A DNA stretch of 64,000 nucleotides from Kribbella jejuensis (lineage in GTDB: Bacteria > Actinomycetota > Actinomycetes > Propionibacteriales > Kribbellaceae), in assembly GCF_006715085.1 (NCBI RefSeq), contig NZ_VFMM01000002.1, positions 1,524,260 to 1,588,259 of the forward strand, given 5' to 3'. Positions 25,423 to 33,308 of this stretch are shown in pieces (position 1 is the stretch's first letter; each line of letters starts with the position of its first letter). The notes beneath the pieces are model-generated. The model saw nothing but the letters and a program-made list of their open reading frames with translations, was not told the DNA's origin and did no database searches. A program made the translations under genes and the position numbers.

Positions 25423-25920
25423 CTACCGCCCGATAGCTCGTATCTGTTCAACAGACAGGGCCCCTTCATCCGCCGCAGGGGGTTCGAAGGTGGAGAGGTG
25501 GTGGTTCAGGACGGTGTCGGTTACGTCGCGGCGTGAGTGAGTGATTCGGTTCTGGTCTCGGCGGGCGCGGACTGTTGTCTCGTCCGTCTCGACGTACACC
25601 AGGATGAATTCAGCCCCGACCCCGGCTGCCAGCTCACGCCAGGCGTCGCGGAGGAATCGTGGGGAGCTTGTGTCGTCCACGATCACCGGCGTGCCGGACG
25701 AAAGCAGCTCGAGGGCCTCGGTCTGCGCCTGCTGAAACGTCCGGCTCCATTCTTCCAGCGGGATGCCGGCTCCGCCCCACAGGCCGCGGCGGTCGTTGAT
25801 TTCGTCCATGCTGACGACTTGCGCCGGCAATCGGCGGGCCAACTCCCGGGCAACCGTGCTCTTCCCGGAGAACGACGTTCCGCACAACACGATCAGTCTG
25901 GCCGCCACCGTTACATCCAA
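25423..25920 (-). CDS. P-loop kinase, AAA_33 / zeta-toxin-like fold
   Basis: A 165-residue P-loop protein. Walker A GTSFSGKST is near residue 14; the lid Arg cluster TVRARRDQNRITHSRRDVTD and the helix PVIVDDTSSPRFLRDAWREL fit small-molecule or nucleoside kinases of the AAA_33 type. The start is TTG 25920 or GTG 25908; both give the same domain. It is 12 bases downstream of the FMN/F420 oxidoreductase in the same run. No antitoxin neighbour is present, so a metabolic kinase role is more likely than a toxin. The substrate is unknown. Confidence 0.8.
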   Translation of the reverse strand: MDVTVAARLIVLCGTSFSGKSTVARELARRLPAQVVSMDEINDRRGLWGGAGIPLEEWSRTFQQAQTEALELLSSGTPVIVDDTSSPRFLRDAWRELAAGVGAEFILVYVETDETTVRARRDQNRITHSRRDVTDTVLNHHLSTFEPPAADEGALSVEQIRAIGR

Positions 25921-25932
25921 GCACCAGAAGGG

Positions 25933-26316
25933 TCAGCTCATGCCGACCCTCTGGACGGTGGGGTCGATGACGTAGACGGTGCGCGGGTCGTCGTGGGGGT
26001 ACGGCTGGTCGGTGTACTTGGCGGCGATGGTGTCGATGATCTCCCAGGCGGCGTCGCCTTCGATCTGATCGACGACCTGGCCGCGGATCACGATCGGCTC
26101 GAACCACTTGGCGGCTGGGACGATCGAGAGCGCGACGCGTGGATCGCGTCGGATGTTGCGGCCCTTGCGGGTCTGCGGGCCGGTGAAGAAGACGACCTGT
26201 TCGCCGCGGGCCGCAACGTAGACGGGAGCGCTGTGCGGAGCGCCGTCCGGGCCGATGGTGGCGAGATGACCGAAGGACGCGGCATCGAGGGCTTCGCGTA
26301 CGGCGGGTTCCAGCAT
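25933..26316 (-). CDS. PPOX-class F420/FMN-dependent oxidoreductase
   Basis: A 127-residue split-barrel flavin or F420 enzyme. The pattern GHLATIGPDGAPHSAPVYVAARGEQVVFFTGPQTRKGRNIRRDPRVALSI is characteristic of the pyridoxamine-phosphate-oxidase-like family in actinobacteria, and F420 is the commoner cofactor there. The Lys/Arg cluster KGRNIRRDP would contact the cofactor phosphate. It lies 12 bases downstream of the epimerase, in the same run. Homologues reduce biliverdin, fatty acids or xenobiotics; which of these applies is not clear. Confidence 0.85.
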   Translation of the reverse strand: MLEPAVREALDAASFGHLATIGPDGAPHSAPVYVAARGEQVVFFTGPQTRKGRNIRRDPRVALSIVPAAKWFEPIVIRGQVVDQIEGDAAWEIIDTIAAKYTDQPYPHDDPRTVYVIDPTVQRVGMS

Positions 26317-26328
26317 GGTGCGGTCTCC

Positions 26329-27237
26329 TCAGCGGGGATTGGTGGTACGCCAGGTGATGTAGTCGGCGACGGCTCTGGTGATGTCGAAGGCAGGAGTGAA
26401 CCCGGTGTCGGCCGTCAGACGGCTGATGTCCAAGTGCGGATTCTGCTGACCACCCGGTACGACGGCCAGCGCAGCGTCGGGACGCGCAGCCCGAACCGCC
26501 TCGGCGAACGCACGGTGGGTCACGGGCTGTCCGCTGGACACGTTGTAAATGGTGTGCGGCAGTGACGAAGCCGTTGTCAGCAACGCGATCGCACGCCCGG
26601 CGTCCGGGGCATAGCAGCAGTCGCCGCCGTCGTCGGCGTTCAGCGGACCGGGAGTTTCGCCACGCAGGACCGCGCTCACGTACGGCGGCATCGGGCTGAA
26701 CGCGGACTCCGGATCCATCAGCGGTCCCCACGTACTCCCGATCCGGAGCAGCACGGGCTCGGTACCTGTGCCCTGCAGGCTGTGGGTGGTGATCGGCTCG
26801 ACGGCTTTCTTGAACGCGATGATCAGGTGCGGCAGGTCCACGGCTGGGAGCGGAAGGCCTTCGTGCCAAGGAGTTTCCGGCTGACCGATGTAGTTGCCGA
26901 TGCTGCTGGCGACAGCGAAACGCCGTACGCCCCAGGTCCGGGCCGCGTCCAGCGCGTTCAGCAGGCCGGTCAGGTCGGTCCGGAAGAACGAGACCGGATC
27001 CTCGCCGGGGATGGTGCCGGCCAGGTGCACGATGTCGCTCACCGGGTACCGCTTGCCCAAGGCAAAGAATTCCTCGCGATCGGTGACGTCCAGAGTCTCC
27101 ACGGCCACGCGGCCCGCGAGGAACGACGGTACGTCGGTACGCCGGTACGCCGTGACGACGACCTCCTGGCCGAGATCCACCAGGGCACGTGCGGTATGGG
27201 CGCCGATCATGCCGAGACCGCCGGTGACGACGATCAT
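26329..27237 (-). CDS. NAD-dependent epimerase/dehydratase, catalytic Tyr apparently missing
   Basis: A 302-residue extended short-chain dehydrogenase. The nucleotide-binding motif is GGLGMIGAH and the ASSIGNYIGQPE strand holds the conserved Ser. In the position of the usual Y-x-x-x-K, the sequence reads LIIAFKKAV: the Lys is present but the Tyr four residues before it is replaced. This may mean altered chemistry or a binding-only role. The ATG overlaps the stop of the 39-residue small gene in ATGA. Its best place is in the AraC-led run, possibly acting on the FAD oxidase product. Confidence 0.82.
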   Translation of the reverse strand: MIVVTGGLGMIGAHTARALVDLGQEVVVTAYRRTDVPSFLAGRVAVETLDVTDREEFFALGKRYPVSDIVHLAGTIPGEDPVSFFRTDLTGLLNALDAARTWGVRRFAVASSIGNYIGQPETPWHEGLPLPAVDLPHLIIAFKKAVEPITTHSLQGTGTEPVLLRIGSTWGPLMDPESAFSPMPPYVSAVLRGETPGPLNADDGGDCCYAPDAGRAIALLTTASSLPHTIYNVSSGQPVTHRAFAEAVRAARPDAALAVVPGGQQNPHLDISRLTADTGFTPAFDITRAVADYITWRTTNPR

Positions 27238-27353
27238 CGGACCGCCTCATAACGCAGGTGCGTCAGTACTATCTCGTCGCCGAGCCCGGCCCCCGACGCG
27301 ACGGTGACCGCGCCGTCTCCAGGCGTGGCGAGCGCTACTTCTGCCTTGCTCAT
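27234..27353 (-). CDS. 39-residue small protein, translationally coupled
   Basis: A 40-codon frame between the FAD oxidase and the epimerase. It begins MSKAEVALATPGDGAV and ends THLRYEAVR. GGAG lies 8 bases before the ATG, 13 bases separate the ATG from the oxidase stop, and its TGA overlaps the epimerase ATG (ATGA). That layout is hard to explain unless it is translated. It has no signal peptide or membrane segment, and no core-peptide hallmark such as a run of Cys, Ser or Thr at the end. I do not recognise it. It could be a peptide partner or substrate of the neighbouring oxidase, a remnant of a larger gene, or a coupling leader. Confidence 0.55.
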   Translation of the reverse strand: MSKAEVALATPGDGAVTVASGAGLGDEIVLTHLRYEAVR

Positions 27354-27365
27354 GAGATGTCTCCT

Positions 27366-28628
27366 TCAGAGTGCTTGCGGGAAGTCGAAGAAGCGATCCG
27401 GGTCGTAGGCCTGTTTCACCGCGCGCAACCGGGAGAGATTCACACCGTGGTAAGCCGAAGGCCCGTCGGCCAGCGCTGGATCCGGGAAGTTCGGGTAGAC
27501 CCGCCCGGAGCCGTCCCGGTGTGCGACGGCCCACGAGGCGTCGACCCAGTCCGGCGTACCGGCATGTTCGAGCAGAAACCGTACGCCGCGATGCGCGAAC
27601 GCCGTCGCGTCGGAGGAGACCCGGTTGTACGCCCCACCCATCGCAGTGAACGACAACCGCCCCGACGCCCGCCCTTTCAACCGCTGGAGCAACTCGGCCA
27701 GCACGGGGTCCGACAGCGAGCGGTCGAAGAACTCCGATCGGATTCGGGCATCATCGGCCGGACCGTTGAAGCTCTGCTTGAGCTCCGGGAGCCGCATCCC
27801 GCCACGCACCTCGAACGGGATGTCGTCGCCGGCCAGCTCAGCCAGTTCCCGCACCAGCCCGCGAGTCGCACGTTCTCCGAGGAGAGAAGCACCCACGACA
27901 ACCGCCTGGAGCGGTCGGGGGGAAGCGGGCGACTGCGGCCCACCGCCGCCAAGCGACGCTTGCGGGCGGCCGGGTGGATTGACGGCGGTGATGGTGAGGT
28001 TGATGGTCAGTTCGTCCGGGGTTTCGGGGGACCAGGCTTGCCAGGCGGCGACCAGTTGCTCGGCGTCGTCGACCGCCCAGCTGGCTGTGACGCGGGTCAG
28101 CTCGGGAGCCGGCACAGTCTCGAAGCGGAGAGCGGTGACGATGCCGAACTGACCGCCGCCGGCGCCGCGGAGAGCCCAGAACAGGTCCGGCTCGTGCGAG
28201 TCGTCGCAGTCGACCACGGTTCCGTCCGCGAGAACGACCTGCGCCCCCAGCAGACGATCGCACGTGAGGCCGTACATCCGGCCGAGGAGGCCGATTCCAC
28301 CGCCCAGGGTCAGGCCGGCGATCCCCACTGTGGGACCGCAACCGGCCGGGATCGCGCGCCCGGCCGCCTCGAGCGCCGGGTACAGCGTGCCGAGAACGAC
28401 GCCGGCGCCGAGCTCTACAACGCCGTTCGAGGCGACCGTGATCGCGTCGAGGGCCTTCAGTTCGAGGATGACGTCTGCGGTCGACACGCGATCGGCAAAG
28501 CAATGTCCGCCCCCGCGCGGTACCAGACGGGCGTTCGAACGGCGGGCATTCCTGACAGCTGCGACAACCTCCGCGACCGTCCGAGGTCGCCGGACCTGCT
28601 GCGGGAGGTGCATCGAACGCGGAATCAT
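27366..28628 (-). CDS. FAD-linked oxidase, BBE-like
   Basis: A 420-residue berberine-bridge-type oxidase. The FAD-binding domain shows RGGGHCFADR, where H42 is the usual covalent attachment site, and C97 in PAGCGPTVG fits the second (bicovalent) attachment. Substrate-domain and C-terminal BBE motifs follow: GPSAYHGVNLSRLRAVKQAYDP. These enzymes oxidise alcohols, sugars or amines with oxygen and often tailor natural products. No signal peptide is visible. It lies 9 bases downstream of the AraC regulator and 12 bases upstream of the small gene. The substrate is unknown. Confidence 0.9.
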   Translation of the reverse strand: MIPRSMHLPQQVRRPRTVAEVVAAVRNARRSNARLVPRGGGHCFADRVSTADVILELKALDAITVASNGVVELGAGVVLGTLYPALEAAGRAIPAGCGPTVGIAGLTLGGGIGLLGRMYGLTCDRLLGAQVVLADGTVVDCDDSHEPDLFWALRGAGGGQFGIVTALRFETVPAPELTRVTASWAVDDAEQLVAAWQAWSPETPDELTINLTITAVNPPGRPQASLGGGGPQSPASPRPLQAVVVGASLLGERATRGLVRELAELAGDDIPFEVRGGMRLPELKQSFNGPADDARIRSEFFDRSLSDPVLAELLQRLKGRASGRLSFTAMGGAYNRVSSDATAFAHRGVRFLLEHAGTPDWVDASWAVAHRDGSGRVYPNFPDPALADGPSAYHGVNLSRLRAVKQAYDPDRFFDFPQAL

Positions 28629-28637
28629 GCCGCGAGA

Positions 28638-29495
28638 CTAGGAGCGAGCCACCACCGGGTTCTTGAACGAATCGTGCATCCCGGCCAGGAACGGCACGTA
28701 CGACCCGGAGTGGTCGTGGTCGCAGCCGCACCGGTCGAGGTTCTCGCCGAGCAACTGGGTAGGCGTCAGCCCGGTCAGTCGCAGGCACTCCCGGCTGAGG
28801 TGCGCCTGATCGGCGTACCCGGCATCGATCGCCAGCCCTGCGGTACCGTCCACCCCGCGCCGTCCGGACGGTGTCGCACCGGCCTGCGCCAAAGCGAGAA
28901 AGCCCTGGAAGCGCAGGGTCCGCTGCAGCACCTTGGGCGTGGTCCCTACCGCGTGCAGGCAGCGGCGCCGCAGCTGGCTCGACGACAGCGCCAGCGTCGC
29001 GGCGAGCGAGTCGATCGACACCGGCCGCCAAGGCATCAGGGCTCGCACGGCCGCCCGTACCAGCGGGTCCGACCGCTCCGATCGGCGGAACTCGTTCAGT
29101 AGTTGAGCCTGGAGGTAGAGCAACGCCCGCTCCGGCGACGTCGCCCGCGCGAGTCCGTCGACGAGACGGTCCGCGGTGTGTCCCCACAGGTCCGTCAGCC
29201 CCAGATGCTGATCCACCAACTCGTCCAGCGCAGCCGGCAGCGGCGGCGCGGTGCCCGGACGGAAACGTACGCCGACCAGCGTCGTCCCGGCCGGGATGAC
29301 CTCGTGCGCCGGCCTGGTCAACGGGCCGAGCAGCCGCGGCCGTCCGCCGATCGGGAAGTGGATCTCGACGCCGCCGCTGGGCAGATGCCGATGGACGTGA
29401 TCGGTCCCGCCGATCCGCTGGATCCACACCGTCCGTACGACGCCGCGCAGCCCCGGAACGGGCAGGCGTTCGAGGTACGACTCGGGCGTGGCCAC
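28638..29495 (-). CDS. AraC-family transcriptional regulator
   Basis: A 285-residue regulator. The C-terminal AraC HTH pair starts near VSIDSLAATLALSSSQLRRRCLHAVG and ends AIDAGYADQAHLSRECLRLTGLTPTQLL. The N-terminal half is the DUF6597-type sensory domain (FRPGTAPPLPAALDELVDQ). GTG 29495 is favoured because AGGAG lies 7 bases upstream; a longer frame starts at 29531. It heads the minus-strand run and probably controls it. A dyad CGATTC-GGCGT-GAATCG at 29534-29550, in the divergent gap to the LigD-like gene, could be its site. Its end carries His/Cys-rich RCGCDHDHSG, unusual for the family. Confidence 0.87.
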   Translation of the reverse strand: MATPESYLERLPVPGLRGVVRTVWIQRIGGTDHVHRHLPSGGVEIHFPIGGRPRLLGPLTRPAHEVIPAGTTLVGVRFRPGTAPPLPAALDELVDQHLGLTDLWGHTADRLVDGLARATSPERALLYLQAQLLNEFRRSERSDPLVRAAVRALMPWRPVSIDSLAATLALSSSQLRRRCLHAVGTTPKVLQRTLRFQGFLALAQAGATPSGRRGVDGTAGLAIDAGYADQAHLSRECLRLTGLTPTQLLGENLDRCGCDHDHSGSYVPFLAGMHDSFKNPVVARS

Positions 29496-29610
29496 CCCTG
29501 AACTCCTATCGTCGCCGCTCCCGGGTGTCAATGCGATTCGGCGTGAATCGAAAGGCAGAGAAACTCGCCGGATCCCGGGCGGGGAACGGGGAGGGTTCTA
29601 AGCTCGGGGG

Positions 29611-30609
29611 ATGGCGAGCAAGCCGGATGAGACGCGCGACGGGGTTGATCTGACCAATCTGGATCAGCCGTTGTTCGACGGGGCGGAGGCGACCAAGCGG
29701 GACCTGGTCGACTATCTGGATGCGGTGCACGGACGGATCCTGCCTGAGTTGCGGGAGCGGCCGTTGTCGGTGGTGCGGATTCGGCCGGGGCAGCCGAAGT
29801 TCATGCAGAAGAACGTTCCGAAGTACACGCCTGAATGGGTGAAGACCGTGCAGGTGTGGGCGGAGGCGTCCAAGCGCGAGGTGTCGTACGCCTTGTGCGA
29901 CGACCGGCGGACGTTGCTGTGGTTCGCGAATCAGCGCGCGGTCGAGTACCACCCGACGCTGATGCGCGCCGGCCGGTGGGATCGCGTGACGCATCTGGTG
30001 CTCGATCTCGACCCGCCCGAGGGCGAGACCTTCGCGATGGCCGTGCAGGCGGTGTTGCTGGTACGGCAGGCGTTGACCGACTCCGGGTTGGCCGGCGCGG
30101 TGAAGACCAGTGGTGCGAAGGGTGTGCACGTCATCGTTCCGATTGCCGACACGGTGACGATCGAGGACGCGGCGGCGGCGACGCGGGCGATCGCGGCGCG
30201 GGCGGAGAAGCTGGATCCGTCGGTCGCGACGACGGCGTACATCAAGGAGGATCGGCACGGGAAGGTGTTCGTCGACTCGACACGGTCGGGTGGGGCGACG
30301 GTGGTAGCGGCGTACAGCCCGCGCGTCCGGCCCGGTACGACGGTGTCGTTCCCGGTGAGCTGGGACGACTTGGAGAGCGTGTCGCCGCGGGACTTCACCG
30401 TACGTACGGCGCCTGGTCTGCTCGGCGACCGCGATCCATGGGCCGACGCGCTGCCGGCGCCGCAGCAGATCCCCGAGGACGTACTGGAGGAAGGTCGCGC
30501 GATCCCGGTGGCCCGAGTCGCCGCCATGCACGAAGGCAAACGCCGCAAACGCGCCCGCGAGGCGCAAGCCGAAACCGACGCGGCCCCGCAGGACAAGCCA
30601 GCGACGTAG
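29611..30609 (+). CDS. Stand-alone LigD-type polymerase domain (NHEJ primase-polymerase)
   Basis: A 332-residue archaeo-eukaryotic primase-like polymerase. The two metal-binding Asp are D132 and D134 (HLVLDLDPPEG), S167-H173 covers the SGAKGVH motif, and a third acidic position lies in FVDSTRSGGATVVAAYSPR. It aligns with the polymerase domain of LigD, which fills gaps during Ku-dependent end joining with a taste for ribonucleotides. Neither ligase nor nuclease domain is fused, and no Ku is nearby. The last 30 residues are a Lys/Arg/Glu-rich tail. The start ATG 29611 follows a GGGAGG-like tract. Confidence 0.92.
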   Translation: MASKPDETRDGVDLTNLDQPLFDGAEATKRDLVDYLDAVHGRILPELRERPLSVVRIRPGQPKFMQKNVPKYTPEWVKTVQVWAEASKREVSYALCDDRRTLLWFANQRAVEYHPTLMRAGRWDRVTHLVLDLDPPEGETFAMAVQAVLLVRQALTDSGLAGAVKTSGAKGVHVIVPIADTVTIEDAAAATRAIAARAEKLDPSVATTAYIKEDRHGKVFVDSTRSGGATVVAAYSPRVRPGTTVSFPVSWDDLESVSPRDFTVRTAPGLLGDRDPWADALPAPQQIPEDVLEEGRAIPVARVAAMHEGKRRKRAREAQAETDAAPQDKPAT

Positions 30610-30642
30610 GGTCTGGTGTCAGCGCGGCGCTGCGCAAGGCGA

Positions 30643-31152
30643 TCAACCAGCTCGGCTGACCCGTTCCAGCTCCGCGAACGCCTCGGCGAGCTTCGGCAAC
30701 GTGTAGTGGGCATTCAGGCCGCTCGGGTTCGGTAGCACCCAGACGCGGGTCGTTCCGATGGTGCGAGCCTGCTTGCCCACTGCCGCCGTACGGTCGCCGA
30801 AAGCATCTCGGTACGCCGTGACGCCGAGCACCGCCAGCCACTCCGGCTGAACGTCGAGCACCTTCTTCACCAGGTTCTCCCCGCCGGCGAGGAACTCGGC
30901 GCGCGACAACTCGGCGGCCTTCGCGGACGGCCGGTCGACGACGTTGGTGATCCCGAGCCGGTAGTCCAGCAGTTCCTGCTGTTCGGCCGGCTTGAGCTGT
31001 CGGGGCGTGAAACCGCTGAGGTACAGCGCCGGCCAGAACCGGTTCCCGGGCCGCGCGAAGTGATGCCCGGTCGCCGCCGACATCAGCCCCGGGTTGATGC
31101 CGCAGAACAACACCCGCAAGCCTGGCGCGATCACGTCCGGAATGCCGTCCAT
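30643..31152 (-). CDS. mug: G/T(U)-mismatch-specific DNA glycosylase
   Basis: A 169-residue uracil-DNA-glycosylase-family enzyme of the Mug type. GINPG at 18-22 holds the water-activating Asn, and the minor-groove loop NPSGLNAHY at 142-150 is intact. It removes uracil or thymine opposite G, and ethenocytosine. The gene is divergent from the ClpC2-like regulator; the two 17-bp palindromes between them begin 17 bases upstream of the mug start, so mug may share that regulation. It converges with the LigD-type gene across a 33-base gap. Confidence 0.93.
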   Translation of the reverse strand: MDGIPDVIAPGLRVLFCGINPGLMSAATGHHFARPGNRFWPALYLSGFTPRQLKPAEQQELLDYRLGITNVVDRPSAKAAELSRAEFLAGGENLVKKVLDVQPEWLAVLGVTAYRDAFGDRTAAVGKQARTIGTTRVWVLPNPSGLNAHYTLPKLAEAFAELERVSRAG

Positions 31153-31168
31153 GGCGACACCCTAGCCC

Positions 31169-31213
31169 GTCAACCCAGGGTTGACGAAGCCCGATCGTCA
31201 ACCTAAGGTTGAC
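31169..31213. promoter_or_regulatory. Two perfect 17-bp palindromes upstream of the ClpC2-like gene
   Basis: Copy 1 (31169-31185) reads GTCAACCCAGGGTTGAC and copy 2 (31197-31213) reads GTCAACCTAAGGTTGAC. Both are symmetric around a central A, share GTCAACC/GGTTGAC, and their centres are 28 bp apart. Copy 2 ends 3 bases before the ATG. TTGAC in each right arm could serve as a -35 element. They lie in the mug/clpC2 divergent gap. The best-fitting ligand is the HTH of the adjacent ClpC2-like protein. Confidence 0.8.
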
Positions 31214-31216
31214 GAC

Positions 31217-31933
31217 ATGACTCCTGGACCTGACTTGCAGCAGCTCATCAACACGATCAAGGCCGACGCCGGTAGTGACGACGAGCTCGCGCAGCTCGCG
31301 ACCGCGGCAGCAACGATCAACGACCTGACCACCACGAGCGACGCAGCCCTCGGTTTCTTCGTCGACCGCGCCCGCGGTGCCGGGAAGTCCTGGGTGGAGA
31401 TCAGCGCCGTCCTCGGCGTCAGCAAACAGGCCGCCCACAAACGCTTCGCCGACTCCTGGACCGCGCGCCCGGCCTTCGAGCGGTACACCCAGCGAGCGAT
31501 GGCCGTCGTACAAGCGGCCGCCGGGGTCGCCGCCGAGCGCAACCACGATTTCGTCGGCACGGAGCACCTGCTCCTCGCGCTGTACAAGGAACCCGACTCG
31601 ATCGCGACCAAGATCCTGGTCGCCCACGGCATCACCGAGGACTCGGTCCGTGCCGCCGTCGACACTCAGAGCCCCGCCCGTGAGCGGACCGGCGAGCCGC
31701 TGACCCTCGACGCCGAGAACCCGCCGTACACCCGCCGCGCCGCCCACGTCCTCCAGGGCGCCGCCGGCGAGGCCCTCACCCTCGGCCACAACTACGTCGG
31801 CACCGAGCACCTCCTGTTGGCCTTCTACCGAGACCAGGCCGGCATCGCAACCAAAATCCTCCTCGACCAGGGCCTCGACGAAACGACCGCCTGGAAAGAC
31901 ATCCGCACAGCCCTGGAGTCCTTCGGCAAGTAA
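31217..31933 (+). CDS. clpC2: ClpC2-like regulator: HTH plus two ClpC-type N-domains
   Basis: A 238-residue protein. Residues 59-77 are an HTH (SWVEISAVLGVSKQAAHKRF), and two Clp N-repeat units follow at about 88-148 and 168-230, each with a GTEHLLLA core and a KILV/L helix. No AAA module is present. The order matches mycobacterial ClpC2 (Rv2667, recalled), which binds the drugs that target the ClpC1 N-domain and is thought to autoregulate. Expected role: bind Clp substrates, tags or drugs and lift repression of its own gene. Twin 17-bp palindromes immediately upstream support autoregulation. ATG 31217 has AAGG eight bases upstream, within copy 2. Confidence 0.85.
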   Translation: MTPGPDLQQLINTIKADAGSDDELAQLATAAATINDLTTTSDAALGFFVDRARGAGKSWVEISAVLGVSKQAAHKRFADSWTARPAFERYTQRAMAVVQAAAGVAAERNHDFVGTEHLLLALYKEPDSIATKILVAHGITEDSVRAAVDTQSPARERTGEPLTLDAENPPYTRRAAHVLQGAAGEALTLGHNYVGTEHLLLAFYRDQAGIATKILLDQGLDETTAWKDIRTALESFGK

Positions 31934-31975
31934 CCGCTTGCCACCCTCCGCACCAGTCGGAAGTAGGTTGGGCGC

Positions 31976-33253
31976 ATGTCTGACTGGTCTGCGCGGTTGC
32001 AAGAGTTGGCGGTGGCGGCTGACGTCACCGGTGCGGTGCTCGGGATCTGGTACGACGGCGACACGACGATCGCGCCGTACGGCGTCCTGAACCGCACCAC
32101 CCAAACAGCGGTCACCGCCGACTCGCTGTTCCAGCTCGGCTCGATCAGCAAGTCGTGGACCGCGTCGATGATCGTCCAACTGGCTGCGGAGGGCCGCCTC
32201 GGCCTGGACGACCCGATCGTGAAACTGTTGCCTGAGGCACCGGTCGACCCGCGGGTCACGATCCGTCAGCTGCTCACGCACACCAGCGGCATCGACGGCG
32301 ACCTGTTCACCGACACCGGCCGCGGCGACGACTGCCTGCAGCGGTACGTCGCACTGCTCGCGGACGTCGACCAGCTCTTCGAACCAGGTACGGCGTACTC
32401 GTACTGCAACGCCGGGTTCGTCCTGCTCGGTCGCCTGATCGAAGTACTCGACGGCCACACCTGGGACGAGTCGCTCAGGGCCCGTCTGATCGAGCCGCTC
32501 GGTCTGCAACACACCGTGACTCTCCCGGAAGAGGCGATCCTGCTCAACGCCGCGGTCGGTCACACCGCCGCTGACGGGTCCCGGGTGAAGACCTGGCAGC
32601 TCCCGCGCAGCATCGGCCCCGCCGGGACGATCACGGCGAGCGCCGCGGACCTGCTGGAGTACGCCAAACTGCACCTGACCGACGAGCATTATGCCGCGAT
32701 GCAGGAGCCGCAGGTACCGTACGCGGCCGGCATCGGTGGGTTCGTCGACCTCGGACTGACCTGGCGCATCTACGACTGGAGCGGCAGGCGGCTGTTCGGG
32801 CACGACGGGTCGACGATCTCGCAGCTCGCGTTCCTCCGGATCGACCCGGAAGCCCGGCTGATCATGTGTCTGCTGACGAACTCCGGCAACGGCACCCGCC
32901 TGTTCGAACCGCTCGCCTCCGAGGTGTTCACGGAGTACGCCGGGGTCGCGCACCCCGCGGCGCCGCAGCCGGCCGACGCACCGGTCGACGACCGCCACAC
33001 CGGCCGGTACGAGCGGGCAAGTGTCCGGATGGACGTCAACCTCCGCGACGACCGCCTGATCATGGTGGAGAGCGCGACGGGGGACCGGCTCGCATTCGCC
33101 GAGGAGCCGGTGCACGAGTACGAACTGCTGCCCACCGAACCGCTGGACGGGAACCATTTCGTCACCCGCTACTCCCCGGACGACCCGTGGGTTCCGGTCA
33201 CCTTCACGCCGACCTACGTCTTCACCTCCGGCCGAGTGACGCCCAGGCGGTGA
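31976..33253 (+). CDS. Serine hydrolase, class C beta-lactamase / DD-peptidase-like
   Basis: A 425-residue beta-lactamase-fold hydrolase. The catalytic S56-x-x-K59 lies in GSISKSW, Y143-x-N145 in YSYCNAGF, and HDG takes the place of the third motif (K/H-x-G). No signal peptide is visible, so it is probably cytoplasmic and acts as an esterase or amidase rather than a resistance enzyme. The C-terminal 100 residues form an added beta-rich domain. The gene starts 42 bases after the ClpC2-like gene on the same strand and may be co-transcribed. Confidence 0.87.
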   Translation: MSDWSARLQELAVAADVTGAVLGIWYDGDTTIAPYGVLNRTTQTAVTADSLFQLGSISKSWTASMIVQLAAEGRLGLDDPIVKLLPEAPVDPRVTIRQLLTHTSGIDGDLFTDTGRGDDCLQRYVALLADVDQLFEPGTAYSYCNAGFVLLGRLIEVLDGHTWDESLRARLIEPLGLQHTVTLPEEAILLNAAVGHTAADGSRVKTWQLPRSIGPAGTITASAADLLEYAKLHLTDEHYAAMQEPQVPYAAGIGGFVDLGLTWRIYDWSGRRLFGHDGSTISQLAFLRIDPEARLIMCLLTNSGNGTRLFEPLASEVFTEYAGVAHPAAPQPADAPVDDRHTGRYERASVRMDVNLRDDRLIMVESATGDRLAFAEEPVHEYELLPTEPLDGNHFVTRYSPDDPWVPVTFTPTYVFTSGRVTPRR

Positions 33254-33308
33254 CAGAAACTGAGATAAACAAGGTGCACATTGGGGTGACCGAGCTAACG
33301 TCGTCAAA

